This document shows positions 1 to 10,058 of a stretch of 24,606 bases of DNA, piece by piece. Numbering within the stretch: position 1 is the first letter of the stretch; the number at the start of each line of letters is the position of its first letter. This DNA comes from Chara braunii (taxonomy: Eukaryota > Streptophyta > Charophyceae > Charales > Characeae), in assembly GCA_003427395.1 (NCBI GenBank), contig BFEA01000247.1, positions 626,571-651,176 of the forward strand, written 5' to 3'. The notes beneath the pieces were generated by a model. The model made no database searches and was not told the DNA's origin. It saw nothing but the letters and a program-made list of their open reading frames with translations. The translations under genes and the position numbers were made by a program.

Positions 1-840
1 TTCTGATCTGAAGTGGCTGGAAATCTGAAAGCGGTTTCAGATGCCCCATCTAACCATTTTGATGGGGGGACCTGAAACCACTTTCAGAAGCTTCAACCAC
101 TTCATATCATTTCAGAGGTTTCAGGTCTCTCTATCTGAAACTCCTGAAATAATCTGAAGTGGCTGAAAATTTGAATGCAGTTTCAGGTCCCCTCATCCAA
201 GCATTTGGACGGGGGAACCTGAAACCATTTTCAGAACCTTCAGCCACTTCATATCATTTCAGAGGTTTCAGGTCTCCCCACCCGAAAGTCCTGAAATGAC
301 TTGAAGTTGCTGAAAATTTGAAAACAGTTTCGGAACCACTTCACGATATTTCAGAGGTTTCAGGTATCCCCGCCTGAAACTCCTGAAATAACATGAAGTG
401 GCTGAAGATTCTGAAAGCGGTTTCAGTTCCCCCTATCCAAGCATTTGGATGGGGGGACCTGAAACCACTTTCAGAAGCTTCAACCACTTCAGGTTAGTTC
501 ACAGGTTTCAGGTCTCCCCACCCGAAACTCCTGAAATGACTTGAAGTGGCTGAAAACCTGAAAACGGTTTCAGATGCCCCAATCCAAAAATTTTGATGGG
601 AGGATCTGAAACCACTTTCAGAAGCTTCAACCACTTCAGGTCATTTCAGAGGTTTCAGGTTTCTCTCCCGAAACTCCTGAAATGAATTGAAGTGGCACAC
701 AACAACGTTGACGGTTGAACCAAAACAAAAACAGTCGAAAAAAAAAACGAAAAAAAAACGTAAAATCTGACTTTCAAACCACCTGAATCTACTGAAAGGA
801 CATGAAGTATCTTCATGCCATTTCAGCGATTTCATACCTC
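1..840. repeat. Tandem array of ~147-bp units made of nested inverted repeats
   Basis: Units begin at about 8, 154, 301, 393, 541 and 687, giving steps of 146, 147, 92, 148 and 146 bases. The third unit has lost about 55 bases and the last (687-840) is decayed. Each unit is internally self-complementary. In the second unit GAAGTGGCTGAA (156-167) pairs exactly with TTCAGCCACTTC (239-250). Nested inside are a CTGAAA/TTTCAG pair and, in most units, a CCCCATC/GATGGGG-like pair. No coding frame is supported. The array touches the left window edge, so its full length is unknown. Confidence 0.9.
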
Positions 841-1300
841 TGCTAACAAACGTCAGAATCTTTCATTCTGAAATTTCAGTAGGTCGTTAACCACTTATGA
901 AAAAGAGGGGTGCGCCGAATATAGGGCCCCGACGTAGGGGAAATAGAAAGAAGGTTTTTGTTTCTGAGCCGCAGGGATTGGCATCGAGCTAGAGGGTTGA
1001 TGGGCCGATGTCGAGGTCACGCTGCCAACCAACGGGGTAAGGCCTGCAAGCAGGGCTTGCAAAGGCCTTTAGCAGCAAGGCTCACAGGGTCACTGGCAGG
1101 CAGGGCCTGCAAGGTCAGTAGGGGGTAATAACGACTGGGCAAACTCTTCTTATAGAAAAGTTGCTCTTATCGTTGTCGTGATAGGAGCTAGCCCAATAGG
1201 TTACAGAAGATGACTCATACCCAGCAGGTACCGGGATCGAACCTGATCAGCTGCGATACCGAGCTAGCTCCTTTTGGAGCAGCCCACGATGTGAGGATGG
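841..1300. other. Gene-free stretch
   Basis: No coding frame stands out. Around 1040-1112 there are short imperfect repeats of GCCTGCAAG/GGGCTTGCAAAGGCC type. At about 1230-1245, read on the minus strand, GGTTCGATCCCGG resembles a Pol III B box (tRNA T-arm), but no cloverleaf or well-placed A box accompanies it. GAGCTAGCTC at 1261-1270 is a perfect palindrome. Confidence 0.6.
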
Positions 1301-1357
1301 GCGCGACCGATTTCGGTTGTGCGATCTTCGAGATCGCGCGGCTGAAATCGGTCGCGC
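1301..1357. repeat. 27-bp foldback with 3-base loop
   Basis: The arms are 1301-1327 and 1331-1357, separated by TCG. They pair at 23 of 27 positions as DNA. All four mismatches are transitions that become G-U wobbles if the + strand is transcribed, so the RNA hairpin would be fully paired. The arms are GC-rich, starting GCGCGACCGATTTC. It is either a recent inverted duplication or a precursor-like RNA hairpin. No downstream gene or promoter links it to a known RNA family. Confidence 0.85.
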
Positions 1358-1482
1358 GGAGATTGCATGGCCCCTACGCAAGGATGACACGTATAAATCG
1401 GGAAATGGTCCAATCCCAGGAGGGGATTCGCCACGGGTCTGTATTTCAACAATTCGTGGGTGAACCCTTGAACGTGACACGA

Positions 1483-1502
1483 CCGTTGGCATAAGCCAAC
1501 GG
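1483..1502. repeat. 8-bp stem, 4-base loop hairpin
   Basis: CCGTTGGC (1483-1490) and GCCAACGG (1495-1502) are exact reverse complements around ATAA. An A-rich run follows from about 1505. A bacterial terminator reading is not appropriate in this context. Function unknown. Confidence 0.7.
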
Positions 1503-1540
1503 GAATTAGAAAAAAGAAAAATAAATAAATAACTAGAACT

Positions 1541-2036
1541 ACAGCGCTATGTGGCGCGTCTAGAAGTAACGGGGACTTATAGTCCCCACGAATAGTGCAG
1601 GTGCCTTCGAAAACGGGCGACCATCCAACAAGGTAAGGAGTTTTTTTTTTTCCCCTTAGATTTTCATTAGATTTCTTTTTCTCTCTCTTTTTCTTGGTAT
1701 TTAACGACAAAATACCCGTTCGTTTCAGATGAACGGGATAGGAAAAAAAAAAAAGGGAAAAAAAAAAAAAATGCATAATACGCCATGTGGCGCCTGCTGA
1801 AGTGAGTGGGGCTTTTCGACCCCAGTACACCAGACAGTCATCCGTGAAAACGGGCGATTGTTTTTTGTAGGAAGTGATTTTTTTTTTTATATATATTTTG
1901 TTTTAGATTTTTTTTTTCTTCTACCTGTAGGCACCCGTTCATATCGAACGCGAGCTCGGACCTTAGAGTCCTGTACTTTAGTGGCGAGGGACTCTTTCCT
2001 GTTTGATCGGTCAACTCGCGACAAACGGGCGTGGCC
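1541..2036. repeat. Two to three diverged repeat modules separated by A/T homopolymers
   Basis: Segments 1541-1624 and 1778-1860 align. Both have a TATGTGGCGC/CATGTGGCGC motif, then a GGGG..CCCC hairpin (exact in the first: GGGGACT 1571-1577 with AGTCCCC 1581-1587), and both end in GAAAACGGGCGA. A third, weaker segment at about 1930-2036 has a GGAC..GTCC hairpin and ends in ACAAACGGGCG. Between them lie T- or A-rich runs and a CCCGTTC/GAACGGG hairpin near 1710-1737. No coding potential is evident. Confidence 0.55.

Positions 2037-2038
<2 letters not shown>

Positions 2039-2113
<75 letters not shown>
2039..2113. repeat. (GA)n microsatellite
   Basis: An uninterrupted GA dinucleotide run of about 37 repeats. 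Encoded poly-RE or poly-SL frames across it are artefacts. Confidence 0.99.
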
Positions 2114-2114
<1 letters not shown>

Positions 2115-2138
2115 AAGGAAAAACTGCTAGTTGATCGA

Positions 2139-2176
2139 CGCCTGTACCTGGCGCCATTGGCGACCGGGTACAGGCG
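2139..2176. repeat. 10-bp stem hairpin
   Basis: CGCCTGTACC (2139-2148) pairs exactly with GGTACAGGCG (2167-2176) around an 18-base loop. A second small hairpin, CTCGTTTT/AAAACGAG, lies near 2258-2279. The remainder of 2177-2640 is purine-rich and shows no supportable gene. Confidence 0.7.
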
Positions 2177-2667
2177 CGAATTGGGGCAAAGGGAAAAAAA
2201 ACCCTGAGCTTGACTTAAAATCGGCTCTGTAGGGTGACTCGTGGGAAGAGGGTGACTGCTCGTTTTCAAGAAAAACGAGTTGCCCTGCCTTAAGGAGTTA
2301 GAATCAAGTAAAAAGAAAAGGAAAAAATAGTAAAAGGAAAGAACAAGAAATAAGGAAAAGTAAGGAAGGGAGGGGAAGAAAAATGTGGCCGCAGCCGTGG
2401 AACAGGTGCAACCCCCAGAAGCTTTTAGGGGTTGATGGGACTGCGTCTGTTCGTTTTGAACAGGCAGCTGTAAATGGATGTACAGAGACACTTCGAGGCT
2501 GTGCCTGGCCGAGGGTGGCGTCCGGGTGCGTTGCCAAAGCTTGGGGCTTGATATTTCCTAGTGGAGCATCAAGATTTCATCCTTCGATCGAAGTTCAGAT
2601 CGAGGGTCTGGCTCTACCCCATTTTTTTTTTTGAGCCTCAAGTGGTTGACCACCACTCCAGCCCAAC

Positions 2668-2675
2668 TATAAAAG
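2668..2675 (+). promoter_or_regulatory. TATA-box-like core promoter motif
   Basis: TATAAAAG preceded by C is a strong match to a Pol II TATA box. A pyrimidine-flanked A in the CATCCTCACTCA stretch about 25-35 bases downstream would be a plausible start site. No clear coding gene follows: the next kilobase is the 54-bp hairpin minisatellite. It may drive a non-coding or transposon-derived transcript, or be a chance match. Confidence 0.35.
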
Positions 2676-2849
2676 CAGGGCTGGCCAGCAGCATCCTCAC
2701 TCAGTTGAGGTGCTGCCCACATTCTGACTAATATGGAGTGGAGAGCAGCATTACGTTGCTGAAGTACTGAGAGGCAGTGAGTGAGAGGTGGAGTGGAGTA
2801 GAGGACTGTAGTGAGTGCGGGAGTGGAGGCTGTCATAGCCACCACTTCA

Positions 2850-3300
2850 TTTGGTGAAGTGCAAGGAAGGTGCTGCCTGCACAGCGAGGCGGCGACAACT
2901 ATTTTCGTTGCGGTGCACGAGAGACTCTGCCCGTTTTGCATGGCGGCGGTATATCTTCGGCAAGCGGTGCAGGGAAGACTCTGCCCGTTTTGCACGGCGG
3001 CAGCGAATGTATTTTTGGCAAAGTTGTGAGAGCACTGCCAAAGCACTGCCTAATTTTTTCGGTGGCAACTTTTATTTTTTGGCAGTGCTGAGGGAGCGCT
3101 GCCGAATGTTTTTAGCAGCAACTTTGATTTTTTCGGCAGTGACGAGGGAGCGCTGCCGAATTTTTCGGCGGCAACTGTAATTTTTTTTGGCAGTGATGTG
3201 GAAGCGCTGCCGGATTTTGCAACAGCAGCACTAGTTTTAACGGCAGTGGTGCAGAAGCACTGCTAGTTTTTCACGGCAGTTGTGGCAGTGACACTTTAAG
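2850..3300. repeat. Degenerate ~54-bp hairpin minisatellite
   Basis: Copies anchored on GGCAGTG/GGCAAG-type motifs begin near 2852, 2907, 2959, 3017, 3081, 3135, 3189 and 3242. The last four are spaced 54, 54 and 53 bases. Each well-preserved unit holds a stem-loop such as GGCAGTGCT (3081-3089) with AGCGCTGCC (3095-3103). It is followed by T-rich sequence and GCGGCAACT-like sequence. The unit length is a multiple of three, which keeps short frames open on both strands, but no known domain appears. Confidence 0.75.
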
Positions 3301-4389
3301 GGGAGGCACTGACAGTTTGGCGGCACGACAATGGCGATGTTTTTTTTGTGAGGTTGCGCTGCTAAAATTTTGGGTACGGCGACAGCAGCACTTCGGTGGG
3401 AACTGCTGCTGATGCTTTTGGCACGGCGGCGTGGTACCGATTTTGACGGCGTGGTGAGCGACAATTTTGCGCTTTATTTTTTTGTGGTGTGAGGCCACTA
3501 TGGTGGATTCTAATGGGGTCCAGAGGTTGGGCTAACGCTTGTGCACGATTGGGACTGTGCGGCAGTGGTGCGTGGACTGGCTGCATGAAGAGATCGCGGA
3601 GTGAGTGCACATGACAGTGATTATTGGGTTCGTGGCACATGTGGTTTTCAACCAGGGCCATCTTTTTTTTTTTTTAGCGGCATGCTGAGCAAGCGTATTT
3701 TGAGTTTGGGACCATACAGTACTTTGGCGGTAACGTGGGATCACTTAATGGCATGATTATTGTGAGCGGACAGGGTGATTCGAGGCGGCATGGACTTGCG
3801 GTTGGTTGGGGAAGTGTTCTTGGAGGACGAGGTGCAGTAGGGACTGCGTTGAGACTGTTCACGATGTGGGGTTGGACCTTAGGAGCACCGTCCTGAAGGG
3901 TTACTCCACTTTAGTTCTCTCAATGGATCCGACTTTTGCTCACTTGGGCACCTGGTGGAGGACGCGCACAGTGGTTCAGGAGAGAGGCCACAACTTGTGG
4001 AGTTGTGAAAAACATATTTTTTTCTACGACGGTCATTTTCTTTTGATTGAAATATTATCCGACTTTCTTGAGTGAGCTGGACCAAACTTCACTCAAGGTC
4101 AGTCAGTTGAATGACTCAGACTTTCTTTCACTCTTGTGTGGACCCCCACTTTACTTGATCCTGTTCATTTTGAATGTTCAAAAGAAAAGGTAGAGGAAAG
4201 CAGTGTCAGTCATGCATGTGAATGGTGAGGTCTGACTTGAGTATGGGATTGCATTGGTTTTCCCTTGAACTTGTTGTCTTTGCATGTTGTGCAGGTAGGT
4301 AAAAGGATGCTTGCAAAGGAGGTTGATTGTATCTACATGGGATAATGAAAAAGATTATCTTCTCTCTACCTTCCATCTGTCTACTTGTC
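3301..4389. other. Gene-free stretch, decayed repeat tail then unique sequence
   Basis: Up to about 3480 the sequence keeps GGCGGCACG/GCAGCAGCA-like remnants of the preceding minisatellite. Beyond that I see no repeat and no recognisable gene. The longest + frame (3806-4075, 89 codons) has no motif and is overlapped on the other strand by one of similar length. Confidence 0.5.
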
Positions 4390-4406
4390 AAAAAAAAAAA
4401 AAAAAA
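4390..4406. repeat. Poly(A) run
   Basis: About 17 consecutive A residues, flanked by CTACTTGTC on the left and CTTGTAG on the right. It could be the tail of an old retroposed insertion on the + strand, but I see no clear element body or target-site duplication. Confidence 0.6.
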
Positions 4407-4693
4407 CTTGTAGGATGAAAAAAATGAAATCAGTGCGTGTCCTAGAATGAAAGCGATTGAAATAAATCAAATAAGGTCAAAAGGACTTAGTTTTTTCTGA
4501 GTTCGACCTTTTTTGTCCCGAATTACCTCTTTTGTTTATACTTGTCCAAATAATTTTAATTCTCTATCTCCTTTTACTTCTTTTTGTCAAAGTTACCCCG
4601 AACTTTGGAGAATTGAGAATATATGAGAGTTACTTGCAGTGGACACATCCTCTATCTTCAGAAAGTATTTGGGGCGGGGGTTCATTGCTTTAG

Positions 4694-4846
4694 GAGTCGG
4701 CCCTGTTATCGACCCAGAGTGCACCGTTCTACGAGGGGGTACTTTACCGATTCGATGGAGACGACCCAACTTCAGAGTTTCAAGTCTTGTGCTCGGACGA
4801 GGAGGAGGAATACCCCAGACCACTTCCTAGAGGGAGAGGCATGTAA
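4694..4846 (+). CDS. Possible terminal exon or decayed coding fragment, unrecognised
   Basis: The frame starting GAG at 4694 runs 50 codons to TAA at 4844-4846 and has no usable ATG. The sequence just before it, ending TTTAG at 4693, could be a weak 3' splice site. The peptide reads as protein-like: a segment YEGVLYRFDGDDPTSEF, then an acidic run SDEEEEYPRP and a basic end RGRGM. I do not recognise the family. It might be the last exon of a gene starting upstream, or part of a decayed mobile element. The + frames overlapping it (4623-4889, 4639-4830) look less protein-like. Confidence 0.2.
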   Translation, partial: ESALLSTQSAPFYEGVLYRFDGDDPTSEFQVLCSDEEEEYPRPLPRGRGM

Positions 4847-5195
4847 CACTTCAAGCAATGCCCCTGGTCAAGAATCATTCGCAAAGTAGCTTGTCGTCCG
4901 AAAAGATTAAAAATGGATGAAGACAAATATGTGTGTCTAATCTTAAGTCAGCGGTAGGTGGAATGAATAAAGTTGGCGTCGCATCTCATCAAGTCAAAAC
5001 TAAGGCAGACTGACCACCTTGTGAGCTGCATTTATATTCTCGTCAATAGCCAACTTCTTGTTGGCAGTTGTATGATTGTTTTGTGGCGTTGACCTGAAAT
5101 GGTCAACGGTTGATTCTTTATGATGTACATATATGCAGATGTTTTATTTTATTTCTTTTGACGGGGTGTTTAAGGGACTAGGATCAAGTTGAGGG
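4847..5195. other. Gene-free AT-rich stretch
   Basis: No open frame, repeat or RNA gene can be supported here. It leads into the dispersed repeat copy that follows. Confidence 0.5.
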
Positions 5196-5523
5196 TTTCA
5201 CGCTTGGTTGAGACCGTCCTAGTGAACTGACGTTTGCTCCGTACCCAAGAGATCAGCGCCCTAGGAACGGACGACATTCGGGTCCACTTGGCGTTAGCCA
5301 AGCGTATTTATACTACAGCGAACGAGCAAACGCCCTCGGTTGACCTACCTCTGCAATTGCATCATAAAAACCTCCGCATGTGGATCAGTAGCTTGGTAGG
5401 GATACACCCCTAAGGGTGGTGACAGCCCTTTAGGGAAGGAAAGTTTATGCCCCGCGGGAACCTATCCTGTCGTAGGGGACCGCGAAATGTACAGCTGACG
5501 CACCCGGCTAGAGCGGCAAAGGG
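5196..5523 (-). repeat. Dispersed repeat, minus-strand copy (partner at 9622-9940)
   Basis: The reverse complement aligns colinearly with 9622-9940. Shared blocks, in order, are GTGCGTCAG, CCCCTACGACAGGATAGG, GAGCTACC/AAGCTACT, ACCGAGGGCGTTTGCTCGTT against GCCGAGGGCGTTTCTCGTT, CTGTAGTATA against CTGTAGCATA, GGACCCG and CTAGGAC. Divergence is substantial, with several indels. No open frame crosses it in either copy, so it looks like part of a non-coding mobile or repetitive element. Confidence 0.75.
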
Positions 5524-7870
5524 ACGACGCAACCGCGACCGTCTCGGCGGCTCGCGAGATTAGTTAAGCGTCGTTCCCGAGTTGTCTCTCTCTGTTTTTA
5601 TTTTTTTTACTCCTGCGTGACATGGCAGGGAGGGCTTGCGCACTTGCAAAAAAAGCGGGAGCCGATGCGCTTGGCATCGAGTTTAATTTTGTTTTGCTGT
5701 GTTTTATAAGTATGTGTGACCTTATGCGATGTATGCATCCTCATGCACTTATTTGACTAACTGATTTGTTGTGGTTTGATTTTTAGTATAATTACTATTT
5801 CACATGTTTCATCTCTATGGGATGCTTGTAAATGTCCGTGAATCATATTGTGTTTGTCCTAGAGGGAGAGAGTAGTAAATAGGTAGGTCAACATGGGTAG
5901 GACCAAAATTGGATACCGGACAAACTTAAAAAAAATCTAGGACATACAAGGACAAAAGTAAAATTGATAGGTACATATAGGATTTTCCAGCAACTTGAGT
6001 CGGTCTACAAACCTCTCAGTAAACCTAAAAAGGAACTGTAGCTTCCAGAAAATCATGATGATCAAGGACCCGAATTTGGTTAAATATCAGGTTAGGTTCA
6101 TGCTATAAAAATGAATTATAGATTGTCATGATGTTTTCAATATAAGGCATACACATTTTACAGACTCAGTGCACCGGAAGAGGATGAAATGTCTGGCCAA
6201 AAAAGGAGTGAAGGTTGAGAGTCATATATGAGTTTGTGCAATGAACACACTGATACATTCAACCGACAAACATACTGCTATTTTGCACAGTGGGTAAATT
6301 ATGTGGAGTACAAGGTTGATGTGATGGAGGTGAGGGTAAAGGAAGAAACCCTCAATGGCTATGAAGAAGGAGTAGAGCGGAGTAGGCGTAAGCCAATAAG
6401 GAGGTTGAGAAAAAAACACCTAAAGTCAGGCTATGTACAAGGGAGGAGGAAGATAGTAGTGGTTGAATGACAGGAGAAAGGAATCGATATGAGACTCTTA
6501 TGTTTGGTTGTGGACGACCTTCATCTATATTTTTTAGCATCCAAAATGTCCCTTTTATGACACCGATTGGTCTTGGACTTCATCTGGGAGTGCGACTATT
6601 GTGTGTGACATTATCCTTTGAACATCCATGGTACATATAGGTACACCACCATAGTTAGATATGTAACAAAAGATGAAATAATCAAGAGTAAGGTTGGAAA
6701 AAACACTTTGGTTGTTGGTATTAAGGGATACTACTCATATATGATTTTTTGTTATTCACGTATTCATTGTAGTAATTATATAAAGGGTTAAAAAGATAAA
6801 TCAAGAAAAATTAAAGACAAATGATGTTGGTTTAAATTTTTGTATTTCTTCGTTTTCTTAAATCGTTGAATTTTATTTTTATATTTTTGTTCTCTTTCTA
6901 CTTTCCATAGAGTTCAGTAGGCTTACATGACCCAAAATTAAGTTTGTAATTTGAAATAAGTCAAATCATAATTGGAAGAAAAATGGGTATCCACGATACA
7001 ATTATAGCTGAGAGTTGGGATATGAAACCTCGATTATGATATACCGTTTCGAGAAAAAATGAAGTCAACCCTCACCAACAGGCACACCTTCCAACCTGTT
7101 AATGAATAGTGTGAGAATTAAAGTGCATGAAAATACACAACTAAAAAGAAATGCTTAGACATGTGTATTCTATTGTCTCCTCACTTTCACAACTTAAGAT
7201 TGTTTCTTGACCTTTTCCTGACACTGGGCCTATTTGAGAAGACTATGTCTTTTCGAGTGGCAAAGTGCAACTGACATTTGAACATGAAATAATGTAATAA
7301 AAAAAAAAATCCTTAAAGCTTATAAATTCAAAAGAATAATAATAATAAATGCGGCACTAACATAATTTTAAATTGCAAACGAAAAAAAAACATGAATGGA
7401 CAAAAAAAATGGTTTCCGAACTCGGAAGGGAAATAAAGGGACCATCCCCCGCCGTTGGGCCTTCTTGATTTAGTTTGGTGTCCTGTCTAATACCACGATC
7501 AACCCCTGTAGTTAAGACAGTTGACGTGGACCACGATGTATAGGGCTTTCCTCACCATTTCGAGCTTCGTGGTCGTCGTTTTTGCTTGTTTATGTTTTTT
7601 TTGCCCAATCGAAACTTTTTGTGACACAAACATACGTACTTGAAAAATAACACATAAAAAGAAATATTTTGGAAAAAGGGTCGATTCCCACATAAGGATA
7701 TAATTCAATATGAAGTACTTCTGGCAAAGAGCAGTTAAATAGCATTCGCACGTAAATGTCATAATTTGGAGAGCGACCTTGACTGAAAAATATTAATAGT
7801 AATTCACTATACCAATGACACTCTATTGCGGTGAAAAATTGATTGACATCGCGTTCAACACAACCTTTTT
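5524..7870. other. Gene-free AT-rich stretch
   Basis: AT-rich, with scattered homopolymers and an AAT trinucleotide patch near 7335-7349. The only + frame of note (6228-6470, 80 codons, lysine/arginine-rich C-terminal half) matches nothing I recognise. I see no repeat array, RNA gene or transposase remnant. Confidence 0.5.
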
Positions 7871-7876
7871 TTTGTT

Positions 7877-7938
7877 TGCGTGTGTGTGTGTTTGAGAAAG
7901 AGAGAGAGAGAGAGAGGGGAAAAAAAAAAAAAAAAAAA
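7877..7938. repeat. Compound (TG)n-(GA)n-(A)n tract
   Basis: A short TG run is followed by a GA run of about 20 bases to 7917. An A tract of about 18 bases then leads directly into the 53-bp minisatellite. Confidence 0.85.
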
Positions 7939-8162
7939 TCTTTATTTTCCCAATACTGGCATAGGTAATCGAGGTTAAAAAAAGAAGATTTTCTATATTT
8001 TTTCAACATTGAAAAAGGTAATTGAGGTTAAAAAATAAAAAAAATCTCTATTTTTCCAACACTGGGAGAGGTAATAAACGTTAAAAAAATAATATTTTAT
8101 CTATTTCCCCAACACTGACGGAGGTAATAAAGTTTGAAAAAATAATAGAAAAGCGAACTACT

Positions 8163-8213
<51 letters not shown>

Positions 8214-8300
8214 CTCTCTCAAAGATTTTATCAATTTTCCCCACATTGGTAGAGGTAATAAAGGTTTAAAAAAAAATAGAAAAGTGAACTACTGCTCCGT
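7939..8300. repeat. 53-bp minisatellite, five copies, interrupted by (CT)n
   Basis: The anchor GGTAAT occurs at 7964, 8017, 8070, 8123 and 8254. The first three steps are exactly 53 bases. The last step is 131 because a CT run (8164-8206) with flanking sequence lies inside it. A GAACTACTGCTC block near 8155 and again near 8286 shows that the microsatellite grew out of a CTGCTC seed in a duplicated segment. Units alternate A-rich and T/C-rich sequence with a conserved CCAACACTG motif. Confidence 0.85.
8164..8206. repeat. (CT)n microsatellite
   Basis: About 21 CT repeats followed by a T run, expanded inside the 53-bp minisatellite. Confidence 0.98.
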
Positions 8301-8460
8301 CTTATGATGAACCTTGGTGCATCGTGGGCCAACTGCCACAAAAAGTTGGAACAAGGAAAGGGTTGATGGGAAGGAAAAGAGAAAATGAAAACGGGGCGAT
8401 TTTTATCCTCAATGCACCATTTAAAAAAAAAAGGAAAAATTGCATTCGTACCCCATTTAA

Positions 8461-8640
8461 AGATGAGAACACCCGCTATACCAAATCAAGCGCCCAACTT
8501 GCATCTATATCCAGACCCTGTCCAACTTGCATCTATATACCCCACTTACAGATGAGAATACCCGCTATACCAAATCGAGCGCCCAACTTTTATCTATATC
8601 CAGACCCTGTCCAACTTGCATCTATACCTATACCCAGTCG
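8461..8640. repeat. 89-bp tandem duplication leading into the 35-bp array
   Basis: AGATGAGAA recurs at 8461 and 8550, and the two ~89-bp copies share CCCGCTATACCAAATC and ATCCAGACCCTGTCC. Each copy also contains the CGCCCAACTT motif that founds the following 35-bp minisatellite, so the shorter repeat probably arose within this longer unit. Confidence 0.8.
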
Positions 8641-8935
8641 AGCGCCCAACTTGCATTTATACCTATACCCAGTCGAGCGCCCAACTTGCATCTATACCTA
8701 TACCCAGTCGAGCGCCCAACTTGCATCTATACCTATACCCAGTCCAGCGCCCAACTTGCATTTATACCTATACCCAGTCCAGCGCTCAACTTGCATCTAA
8801 ACTTATACCTAGTCGAGCGCCCAACTTGCATCTATACCTATACCCTGTCGAGCGCCCAACTTGCATCTATACCTATTTGCAGTCCAGCGCCCAACTTGCA
8901 TCTATACCTATACCCAATCAAGCGCCATTTGCATC
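8608..8935. repeat. 35-bp minisatellite, about nine copies
   Basis: The CGCCCAACTT anchor falls at 8643, 8678, 8713, 8748, 8783, 8818, 8853, 8888 and 8923, every step exactly 35 bases. A first copy lacking the anchor begins near 8612. The unit has no stop codon in any forward frame. Because 35 is not a multiple of three, each forward frame cycles through the same 35-residue peptide in a different phase. That explains the three overlapping + frames of about 146-213 codons, so I treat the region as non-coding. Confidence 0.9.
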
Positions 8936-9371
<436 letters not shown>

Positions 9372-9621
9372 ACATCTCTGTTTCTGAATCTGACTCATAA
9401 TTGCTTCCAGATTCAGACAAAATCATCCAGGCCGATTGGGCCGAAGTGGGTGGGATGGGCATGAGGCTGTAGGCCTGGGTCCACGCCGTTTCATATTTGA
9501 ATTTAAAGGACCTACGGTGCTGAGCGCATCGGTCCGGCACCGCACGAGGCAGCGCGGGACCCTCTCGGTCGTGTCACGCAGGAGTTGGACCAGCCTCGTC
9601 ACGAACACACAAATGGAGCTT
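9372..9621. other. Gene-free stretch
   Basis: GC-richer than the DNA to its left. Short frames occur on both strands with no recognisable domain. Confidence 0.45.
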
Positions 9622-9940
9622 CCTTAGGCCGCTCCGGCCGAGTGCGTCAGTCATACCTCTTGCGAGCCCCTACGACAGGATAGGGCCTACGCGAGGCACA
9701 ACTTACCTCCACCTTACGGGAGTTGTCACCTCCCTTCGGTGGGCGTATCCCCGCCGAGCTACCAGTCCACAGTACGAAAGCTACTCGGTTGCAATCGCAA
9801 AGGCGGACCAGCCGAGGGCGTTTCTCGTTCACTGTAGCATAGGGGGTACGCGTGGTAATACGCCTATCGGACCCGCACGTGAACCGGCATCTTTGGGGGT
9901 TGAGGTCCCAAGCGCGGTTCGTCGCCGGTCGACTAGGACA
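9622..9940 (+). repeat. Dispersed repeat, plus-strand copy (partner at 5196-5523)
   Basis: This aligns with the reverse complement of 5196-5523 over nearly its whole length. The two copies are inverted about 4.1 kb apart, with their CTAGGAC ends facing outwards. They could be the ends of one foldback-type element or two independent insertions. No transposase is visible between them. A CCTAGTCCCTT block occurs after the (AC)n tract at about 10078 and also beyond the left copy, so homology may continue past the microsatellite. Confidence 0.75.
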
Positions 9941-9989
9941 CATCCCACTCATCACGCGCACACCACTCTACGGACGGAAAAATAAAACG

Positions 9990-10001
9990 CACACACACAC
10001 A

Positions 10002-10057
<56 letters not shown>
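9990..10057. repeat. (AC)n microsatellite
   Basis: AC repeats with one AG interruption near 10001, lying just outside the plus-strand dispersed repeat copy. Confidence 0.97.

Positions 10058-10058
<1 letters not shown>

Noticed and set aside
1210-1300. tRNA gene or tRNA-derived SINE on the minus strand
   Set aside because: GGTTCGATCCCGG resembles a B box, but the T-stem does not pair, no proper A box lies at the right distance and no cloverleaf can be drawn.
1483-1520. Rho-independent terminator-like hairpin
   Set aside because: A stem followed by an A-rich run is the wrong polarity on the + strand, and such terminators are not used in eukaryotic nuclear DNA.
3806-4085. 89-codon + frame and 68-codon minus frame
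   Set aside because: The two overlap each other, contain no motif and follow a decayed repeat region.
6228-6470. 80-codon + frame with a basic C-terminal half
   Set aside because: It sits in AT-rich DNA, has a counter-frame on the other strand and no recognisable domain. It is indistinguishable from chance.
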